Origin: Bacteroidaceae bacterium
GTDB lineage: Bacteria; Bacteroidota; Bacteroidia; Bacteroidales; Bacteroidaceae
DNA length: 7,004 bases
NCBI GenBank assembly: GCA_900752815.1
Contig: CAADWS010000003.1
Coordinates: 1 to 7,004 of the forward strand
Reading direction: 5' to 3'
Positions 1 to 4,919 of the stretch are shown piece after piece. Made by a program: the position numbers and the translations under genes. The notes under the pieces are model-generated. The model had not been told where the DNA came from and ran no database searches. It saw only the letters and a list, made by a program, of their open reading frames with translations. Position 1 is the stretch's first letter. Every line of letters starts with the position of its first letter.

Positions 1-66
1 ATCCTGCAATATATTAACTACAAAAATGGAAAACCCATTGGCAGAGTTAAATATGCACTAATTTAA
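1..66 (+). CDS. Possible C-terminal fragment of an upstream gene
   Basis: The first reading frame is open from the window edge to a TAA at 64-66 and gives 21 residues ending in GKPIGRVKYALI. The piece YKNGKPIG is loosely like MORN or WG-type short repeats, but this is far too little to assign a family. A second frame is also open from the edge to a TAA at 59-61, so the choice of frame 1 is an inference. If real, the stop lies 16 nt before the next ATG, which would fit co-transcription with the WG-repeat gene. Confidence 0.3.
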   Translation: MLQYINYKNGKPIGRVKYALI

Positions 67-82
67 TTCCGCCAACGGGTAT

Positions 83-1636
83 ATGATTATTTTCTGGCAG
101 CAGAACAGAACATTCTCGTCAAGAGAATTGAAAAAGTTGTTGAAAAAGAAGGACCATATAGAAACCATTGTCTATGGTAGTGAATTTACTTCACTGACCA
201 ACCGGATGGATTCGGCGTTGGTAATTGGAAACTATGTGCACCGGCAGGACTTGGACATAAAGGTTGTGGAAGTGAAACTGCCCAAAAAGAGCAAGGGGGT
301 AAAACCCCGCTACAGGGTTCTGTATGCTGACAATACACCTGTTGTGAAAGATACCTTCGACTTTGTATTCCCGCGGGAAGGAGATGCGATTCGGGTGAAA
401 AAGGCAAACATGATGCAGGTAATTAACCTGAACACCGGCAGGCTGTCGGTGCCGGCTTATGACAGTATTGCCCCATTCAATGAAAAGGGAGAGGCGCAGG
501 CCTGGTTCGGCAAGGATGAACGTCGCATAGGACTTCGTGGCACGTTGTCCTATCCCAATGATTCTTATCGTAGATATCTTGCTGAAATCCAGTCTGCAGT
601 CAGGAAGCGGGACTGGAAGGAAGCCGCAAAGACTGTAAATGATTTTTCTGTTCTGTTATCCTATTATGAAAGCCCGTGGTATCGGGTAGCCTGTGACGCT
701 ACCCTGAGGAATGTGGCGGAGAACTACAATTATTATAATGACCCGAAACTGATTGCCGAGCGTGAAAGGATTAAGGCGGAGAAGCAAGCGCAGAAGAAAG
801 AATCGGGATGGTCAATTCTGGGAGACATACTGTCTACAGCCGGTTCGTTCTCCAACAGTGAAACATCACAAAGTCTGAAAGCACTGGGCGAATCCATAAA
901 GGCTGTCGCAAATCCGGACGGAACGGCGTCTGAAACCGCAGAGAGTAGCGCTTCCTCGGAGGCACAGGCTGCTGAAGCTGTAGCCGAAACAAGTGCAGTG
1001 AAACCGGATGTTTCAAAATTGCAGGCTGAAATCAGTACCATCGACCGGAATCTGGAACAGGTGTCGGCCCAGCAGATAGAACTGGCTCAAAAAAGACTGA
1101 AGGCCAAAGGGCAGGTTACCAGGGCGGGAGCATTGGCGGTGAAGGTCCCGACGGGTGCAAATGCCGCCAGAAATTTCTCTCCATCGCGCATCCGCCAGCA
1201 GTCGAAACTGGTGGCTGAAGCACAAAGGCCCGCCCGGAACAGCGTGTCTTCAATAGATACCCAGCTCCAGCAGCTGAATGAGCGAAAGGCAGCCCTTCTG
1301 ACCCGGAGAAAGCAACTGAGCGATCAGATAAACCAGTTGATGAACAATTCGGCCGACAATGCCGAGGGCCAGTCGTCCTCGTCAGGGAAACCGGCGAAGC
1401 AGAAGCAGACGGTAAATCTCAGTATTTATCGTTCGTCACAGGAACATCTCAACTCGATTGGCCGTCAGCTGAGCGACCTCTATACCAAATATAAGGACGA
1501 AACGCAGACGTTTACTTCCAGCGACCGGTCGAAAGTGAAGTCGCTGCAGGCTGAAGCCAGAAAGGTGAGGAAAAACTGCCTGGACCAGACAGGACAAACC
1601 TTGCCGGCCAATTCTCTTGAAAGCTGGAATCCCTGA
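83..1636 (+). CDS. WG-repeat / coiled-coil protein of unknown function
   Basis: This 517-aa protein has no assignable biochemical function. No signal peptide or membrane segment is visible, so a cytoplasmic location is the default reading. Residues ~113-155 (INLNTGRLSVPAYDSI, then PFNEKGEAQAWFG) match the WG/KWG beta-repeat pattern of a tyrosine-aspartate turn followed by a glycine-rich strand pair; one clear unit is visible. Residues ~160-220 look helical and TPR-like. A charged helix follows (~220-240), then a Ser/Ala/Glu-rich low-complexity linker (~255-310) and two coiled-coil stretches (~310-345 and ~388-420). The C-terminal ~70 residues form an amphipathic helical tail ending LESWNP; from memory, similar tails (helix then S-x-x-E-x-W near the end) close other Bacteroidales WG or TPR proteins, so the 3' end is probably complete. 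The start at 83 is the only upstream ATG in frame and follows an in-frame stop at 59-61. It has no Shine-Dalgarno sequence, and another frame looks coding across the first ~30 codons, so the true N-terminus is uncertain. The first half is more AT-rich than the downstream genes. Confidence 0.8.
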   Translation: MIIFWQQNRTFSSRELKKLLKKKDHIETIVYGSEFTSLTNRMDSALVIGNYVHRQDLDIKVVEVKLPKKSKGVKPRYRVLYADNTPVVKDTFDFVFPREGDAIRVKKANMMQVINLNTGRLSVPAYDSIAPFNEKGEAQAWFGKDERRIGLRGTLSYPNDSYRRYLAEIQSAVRKRDWKEAAKTVNDFSVLLSYYESPWYRVACDATLRNVAENYNYYNDPKLIAERERIKAEKQAQKKESGWSILGDILSTAGSFSNSETSQSLKALGESIKAVANPDGTASETAESSASSEAQAAEAVAETSAVKPDVSKLQAEISTIDRNLEQVSAQQIELAQKRLKAKGQVTRAGALAVKVPTGANAARNFSPSRIRQQSKLVAEAQRPARNSVSSIDTQLQQLNERKAALLTRRKQLSDQINQLMNNSADNAEGQSSSSGKPAKQKQTVNLSIYRSSQEHLNSIGRQLSDLYTKYKDETQTFTSSDRSKVKSLQAEARKVRKNCLDQTGQTLPANSLESWNP

Positions 1637-1698
1637 GTCTTGTCCAGCAGGAAAAAGAAGCAGGGATAAAATAAAATCAGTTGCTGCGGCTGGAGAAA

Positions 1699-1733
1699 CG
1701 TTTTTCGGATGGGGAGATGCCGTGCGAAAAACG
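1699..1733 (+). repeat. Perfect 9-bp inverted repeat in the intergenic interval
   Basis: CGTTTTTCG at 1699-1707 is the exact reverse complement of CGAAAAACG at 1725-1733, with a 17-nt loop. It lies 62 nt after the stop of the WG-repeat gene and ~60 nt before the promoter of the next gene. It could help end the upstream transcript, but no T-run follows the second arm, so a classical intrinsic terminator is not supported. A protein-binding site is equally possible. Confidence 0.45.
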
Positions 1734-1795
1734 GGCTGTCTGCAGGTGTCAACGGCGGTTCCCTTACAGTTTTCGGCGAAATATCGGGAAATCCG

Positions 1796-1827
1796 TTTGG
1801 CGAAAAGTTGCGTGAGAGATATCTTTG
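1796..1827 (+). promoter_or_regulatory. Bacteroides-type promoter for the beta-helix gene
   Basis: TTTG at 1796-1799 and TATCTTTG at 1820-1827 match the -33 (TTTG) and -7 (TAnnTTTG) elements used by the primary sigma factor of Bacteroides, and the 20-nt gap is within the normal 19-21 nt. Transcription would start near 1831-1834, giving a leader of ~86-90 nt before the ATG at 1920. The leader opens almost at once into the long hairpin at 1838-1893. This is the best promoter in the window. Confidence 0.8.
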
Positions 1828-1837
1828 CAGTTGAAGG

Positions 1838-1893
1838 CGTTTGTGCCGTTTTCGGATACGGCGGCAGGTCCGTAACCGGAAAGGGCACAAACG
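1838..1893 (+). promoter_or_regulatory. Long 5'-leader hairpin
   Basis: CGTTTGTGCC (1838-1847) pairs perfectly with GGCACAAACG (1884-1893). After a G-G mismatch, 1849-1855 pairs with 1876-1882 (one T-G wobble). After an A-A mismatch, 1857-1861 pairs with 1870-1874, closing an 8-nt loop at 1862-1869. That gives 22 pairs in 56 nt, starting only a few bases after the predicted transcription start and ending 26 nt before the start codon. No T-run follows, so it is not a standard terminator. A role in mRNA 5'-end stability, translation control or protein binding is inferred. The 26 nt after it are A/T-rich and unstructured, so the start codon stays accessible. Confidence 0.7.
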
Positions 1894-1919
1894 TATAAGA
1901 AAAACTATGAAAAATATTC

Positions 1920-3983
1920 ATGAAAAAAATGCGTAGACAACTGATTTTTTCCCTGATGCTGGCTGTGGGTACGGCCGCGTGGGGACAGCGAGTGTTTTAT
2001 GTGTCGCCTCAGGGCAACGACCGTCATGAGGGCAGCCAGTCGGCGCCCTGGCAAACTTTCGACCGTGCCGTCAGCGGCGTGCGGACGTTCAGAGCAGCCC
2101 ATCCCGGCGAAGCTGTGGAGGTGCGCTTTGCCGACGGTGTTTATCCCATGACCCGCATGGTCCGGCTGGGAAGTGCCGACAGCGGCACGCCCGAGGCTCC
2201 CATTGTTTATCGTGCGATGGACGGGGCACATCCGGTCTTTTCGGGCGGGATACGGTTGAAGGATTGGAAACCGGCGGACGCCGGCCGGCGAAAATCCGGA
2301 CGTTTGCCTGAATCGGTGGCCGGACGGGTGTATGTCTGCCCGTTGCCCCGGACATTCAACCGTAACCTGCAACCGGTCAAAACGGGGCAGCGTGTGCCGC
2401 TCAACGAGCGCTGGAAGCGGATAGACACGGTGCGTACCGACCTCATCTGCAACAACCGTTTCCAGACGTTGGCCCGCTATCCGAACCGGGGCTTCCTCCG
2501 TATTGGTAAAGTGCTTTCACAGCCCGACGGGCAGCATCCCGATGCTCCCATCCGGTTTGCCTGTGACGATGCAAGGGTCCGGAAATGGACGGCAGAGCCG
2601 GATGTTTGCCTGGGAGGCTATTGGTGCTGGGACTGGTGCGACGAATACCAGCGGGCAGAGGCCGTCACTGCCGACAGCGGCGTCTTCACGTTGAAGCCGC
2701 CCAGTCATGATTACGGCTATCGCACCGGTGCCTCATTTTGGGGGCTCAACCTGCTTTGCGAGCTGGATTCGGTCAGTGAATATTATGTGGACCGGGAAGC
2801 CGGCCGTGTGTACTGGTATCCGGAAGAAGGTACCGACCCCAACCGCGCAGAAGTGGCGCTGACGCATTTCAGCGATCCCTATATGGTGGAGATGAACAAC
2901 TGCTCTCATGTGACGCTGGAAGGGCTGACTTTCCGCGACGGGGCTACCGTTGGCGTTCACATCAGCGGCGGAGAGGACGTGAAGGTGGCCTCCTGCCGTT
3001 TCCTCTGCTTTTCCGAGTCGGCCTTCCACATTGATGGCGGAAAAAGTCACCGCATCACAGGCTGTGTCATGAAACATTTCGGCGAGCGCGTCATGCAAAT
3101 CAAGGGTGGCGACCGCCGGGAACTCATCCCCGCCGGCCATTGTGTCGACAACAATATCGTGCAGGACTTTTCCATCATCAAGCGTACGTATGAGCCGGCT
3201 GTCTATTTCAACGGAACGGGTCTGCGTATTGCCCACAACTATTTTTCCGACTGCCCCTCCTCCGCTCTCCGCATCGACGGCAGCGAAGTGGACATTGAAT
3301 ACAACGAGTTTGTGCGCCTGGTCAAGGAGTCCGACGACCAGGGGGTCATCGACATGTGGTTTGATTTGGCCAATCAGGGCGTGCGCATCCGTCATAACTA
3401 CTTTCAGGACATCAAGGGCGGCACGCTCCACGGTTCGGCCGCCGTTCGCCTGGACGACATGATATCAGGAGTTGTGGTCAGCGGCAATATTTTCAACCGT
3501 GCGGGCTTCCGTAATTTCGGTGCGGTGCAGATACATGGCGGCAAGGAAAATCTGGTGGAGAACAATCTGTTCTATGGCTGCCTGGCTGCGGTGTCGTTTA
3601 CTCCCTGGAGTCGGGAAAACTGGCTGTCCATGCAACAGCGCCCCGATGCCCGGAAACGCCATTATGAAGATGCCCGCATTGATTCGGAAAAATATCTGGC
3701 CCGTTATCCCGCTCTTCGTGACCTGAATGCGAATATTAACCGCAACTTCGTGAGAAACAATCTGATAGTAAACTGTTCTGCTCTCTATCTGCGGGAGGGC
3801 GGCTACAACCGTCTGGCCGAAAATCACTTTATCGACCGTACGGACCGCCCTGTTTCCTATTTCTGCCAGTCCGATGTGCTTCGCCGTTACGGCATGCTCG
3901 ACCTGGAGCGCGACCGCATGGGGGTAGAGCACAACGTCTGGATGGATACGGAGGGCCCGCAGGAATCCGTTCCGGCAGAATGA
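1920..3983 (+). CDS. Secreted right-handed parallel beta-helix protein, GH141-like
   Basis: This 687-aa protein is probably an exported glycoside hydrolase. It starts with a Sec signal peptide (basic MKKMRRQ, hydrophobic core, likely cleavage after TAAWG before QRVFYV). The mature N-terminus FYVSPQGNDRHEGS, then APWQTFDRA, then VYPMTRMVRLGSADSGTPEAPIVYRA is the opening typical of the GH141/DUF1565-like beta-helix group. A middle insertion (YYVDREAGRVYWYPEEG, ~residues 295-311) matches the family pattern of a strand pair before the helix. From ~325 on, repeated coils carry N-x-F/I rungs (HNYFSDC, EYNEF, RHNYFQDI, SGNIF, ENNLFYG). Two acidic motifs, ESDDQG (D472, D473) and RLDDMISG (D512, D513), fall where this family places conserved aspartates and are candidate catalytic residues. 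Known GH141 members include an RG-II alpha-L-fucosidase and a xylanase, so the substrate cannot be read from sequence. An in-frame ATG at 1929 is an alternative start. It has its own promoter and a downstream hairpin, and looks monocistronic. Confidence 0.85.
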   Translation: MKKMRRQLIFSLMLAVGTAAWGQRVFYVSPQGNDRHEGSQSAPWQTFDRAVSGVRTFRAAHPGEAVEVRFADGVYPMTRMVRLGSADSGTPEAPIVYRAMDGAHPVFSGGIRLKDWKPADAGRRKSGRLPESVAGRVYVCPLPRTFNRNLQPVKTGQRVPLNERWKRIDTVRTDLICNNRFQTLARYPNRGFLRIGKVLSQPDGQHPDAPIRFACDDARVRKWTAEPDVCLGGYWCWDWCDEYQRAEAVTADSGVFTLKPPSHDYGYRTGASFWGLNLLCELDSVSEYYVDREAGRVYWYPEEGTDPNRAEVALTHFSDPYMVEMNNCSHVTLEGLTFRDGATVGVHISGGEDVKVASCRFLCFSESAFHIDGGKSHRITGCVMKHFGERVMQIKGGDRRELIPAGHCVDNNIVQDFSIIKRTYEPAVYFNGTGLRIAHNYFSDCPSSALRIDGSEVDIEYNEFVRLVKESDDQGVIDMWFDLANQGVRIRHNYFQDIKGGTLHGSAAVRLDDMISGVVVSGNIFNRAGFRNFGAVQIHGGKENLVENNLFYGCLAAVSFTPWSRENWLSMQQRPDARKRHYEDARIDSEKYLARYPALRDLNANINRNFVRNNLIVNCSALYLREGGYNRLAENHFIDRTDRPVSYFCQSDVLRRYGMLDLERDRMGVEHNVWMDTEGPQESVPAE

Positions 3984-3985
3984 AA

Positions 3986-4038
3986 AAATCCGGTCCGGGG
4001 CAGGAATTTCCGACCGGAAGCCTGCCCGGACTGGATTT
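3986..4038 (+). terminator. Hairpin terminator after the beta-helix gene
   Basis: 3986-3996 plus 3998-4004 pairs with 4021-4038 (one bulged G at 3997, one G-T wobble), giving 18 pairs. The 16-nt loop contains a further TTCC/GGAA mini-stem. It starts 3 nt after the stop codon at 3981-3983. On the + strand the T-tract is weak (ATTTCTT). On the opposite strand the hairpin is followed by six Ts, so it is formally bidirectional and would be stronger against antisense transcription. Confidence 0.65.
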
Positions 4039-4046
4039 CTTGAAAA

Positions 4047-4071
4047 AATATCTCATTTTCAGCGAGATATT
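4047..4071 (+). promoter_or_regulatory. Operator-like palindrome upstream of the second promoter
   Basis: AATATCTC (4047-4054) and GAGATATT (4064-4071) are perfect inverted arms around a 9-nt centre. The right arm ends 13 nt before the -7 element at 4085-4092, so the palindrome covers the place where a -33 element should be. That position suits an activator or repressor site. It could also be a second small hairpin after the terminator. No regulator is visible in the window. Confidence 0.4.
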
Positions 4072-4084
4072 AGATTTAATTTCC

Positions 4085-4092
4085 TATATTTG
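4085..4092 (+). promoter_or_regulatory. -7 promoter element (TATATTTG) for the 207-aa secreted protein
   Basis: TATATTTG fits the Bacteroides TAnnTTTG consensus exactly. No TTTG lies at the correct 19-21 nt distance; the nearest likeness is TTTC at 4057-4060, 24 nt upstream. A weak or activator-dependent promoter is therefore inferred. Transcription would begin near 4096-4099 and leave a ~100-nt leader. Confidence 0.55.
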
Positions 4093-4105
4093 CGACGTAT
4101 GCCCA

Positions 4106-4161
4106 CTGCCGCTGGCTTTCAGGTTTTCCGCAGGGTAAAGGAAGCGGGACCGGCGGGGCAG
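4106..4161 (+). other. Foldable 5' leader of the 207-aa protein gene
   Basis: 4106-4115 (CTGCCGCTGG) pairs with 4150-4161 with a 2-nt bulge at 4155-4156 and one wobble. Inside, 4126-4131 pairs with 4144-4149. This gives ~16 pairs in a leader that is much more GC-rich than the A/T-rich last 30 nt before the ATG. No known riboswitch is recognised. The structure is a hand fold and may be fortuitous. Confidence 0.35.
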
Positions 4162-4198
4162 GGAATGCAAGTATTTACCTTTAAATCTAAAAAGAATT

Positions 4199-4822
4199 AT
4201 GAACAAGAAGCATTCTATCCTTTTATTACTATTGTTCGTAATGTTGCCGGTATTCTCGCAGAGCGAGCGTTTCAAGGACATTCCTACGTTGGTAAACGCC
4301 TATGCGGCATTGAAGCACAACCCTTCGTCGGTGGAAAAGCAAACGGACTTTTTGAAGGCATTTCCCAAGAGTTGGGCGGACTTTTGCTCCATCTACAATC
4401 ATTACGATTATCGCATGCGCAAGTATGACCGCCTGTACAGCGAAGCGTCGGAGCATATTCTGGCGCTGAAGTCGCTGGACAAGGTGGAGGCCCCCGTCCT
4501 GGTGGATGCGCTGGTGGGCCTGACCTATGGCAGTTGCTGGGACGCCGATGCTCCCAACTATCTGCAGGAAGTGCTGCACACGCTGATGGCAAAGCAGACG
4601 GATGCCTTTTTTGACACGTTGCTGACCCGGACGAAGGCGGAGCAGATGGACTTCTGGGCTTTCTACTGGTCCGGACTCCATGAGAATGCCCGGTATAAGA
4701 AGGAAGTGAAAGAATTGGAAGCGCGCATGCAGGACCGCTATCCTGCAGTGGTACAGGCCATGTCGCTGGCCAATGAATATTATAACGGTTCGGTGACGCT
4801 GACGCAGACCGCGTCCTATTGA
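4199..4822 (+). CDS. Secreted protein of unknown function (207 aa)
   Basis: I do not recognise this family. The N-terminus MNKKHS followed by a Leu-rich core (LLLLLFVML) and VFSQS is a clear Sec signal peptide, with likely cleavage after VFS and no lipobox cysteine. The mature ~186 residues look almost entirely alpha-helical: a block with LVNAYAALKHNPSSVEKQ, an aromatic stretch (WADFCSIYNHYDYRMRKYDRLY), then helices around EAPVLVDALVGLTYGSCWD and QMDFWAFYWSGLHENARY, and a charged helix near the end (KKEVKELEARMQ). There are two cysteines (CSIY and SCWD), too far apart for any metal motif. The start is the only ATG in a good position, preceded by the A-rich AAAAAGAATT, as is usual in Bacteroidota. 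It has its own promoter element and a strong hairpin after the stop, so it may be transcribed alone. A periplasmic location is inferred. Nothing ties it functionally to the neighbouring glycosidases. Confidence 0.8.
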   Translation: MNKKHSILLLLLFVMLPVFSQSERFKDIPTLVNAYAALKHNPSSVEKQTDFLKAFPKSWADFCSIYNHYDYRMRKYDRLYSEASEHILALKSLDKVEAPVLVDALVGLTYGSCWDADAPNYLQEVLHTLMAKQTDAFFDTLLTRTKAEQMDFWAFYWSGLHENARYKKEVKELEARMQDRYPAVVQAMSLANEYYNGSVTLTQTASY

Positions 4823-4845
4823 CATCCGGGCCGCAAGTTGTGATA

Positions 4846-4884
4846 CAAGACGGTGGCCCCTCCTGGCGGGGGTCACCGTTGTTG
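4846..4884 (+). terminator. Strong hairpin after the 207-aa protein gene
   Basis: ACGGTGGCCCC (4850-4860) pairs with GGGGTCACCGT (4869-4879): 11 pairs with one wobble and an 8-nt loop at 4861-4868. A weaker outer extension joins CAAG (4846-4849) to 4880-4884 with a bulged G at 4881. The T-run (4899-4905) is too far away for a textbook intrinsic terminator. The hairpin may instead protect a 3' end or attenuate read-through into the GH97 gene, which has no recognisable promoter in the 97-nt gap. Confidence 0.55.
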
Positions 4885-4919
4885 GGTCAATGCAATGATT
4901 TTTTTAAAACAAACCGAAT

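Noticed and set aside
1702..1855. TTTTCGG occurring three times (1702, 1770, 1849) as a possible regulatory repeat
   Set aside because: The motif is short and unevenly spaced (68 and 79 nt), and two of the copies are already part of inverted repeats.
1617..1898. 93-codon + strand open frame across the first intergenic interval
   Set aside because: It starts inside the end of the WG-repeat gene, runs through the promoter and hairpin, and its translation lacks any domain-like pattern.
2733..3431. 232-codon minus-strand frame opposite the beta-helix gene (also 3465-3932)
   Set aside because: These are antisense shadows of a gene with a signal peptide, promoter and family motifs; no promoter or start context supports them.
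4819..4847. TTGACA with a GATACA-like box, resembling an E. coli-type promoter
   Set aside because: The -10 match is poor, it overlaps a stop codon and hairpin, and the other promoters here follow the Bacteroides consensus.
4229..4876. 215-codon minus-strand frame opposite the 207-aa gene
   Set aside because: It spans the downstream hairpin and has a composition typical of a shadow frame, while the + strand gene has a clear signal peptide.
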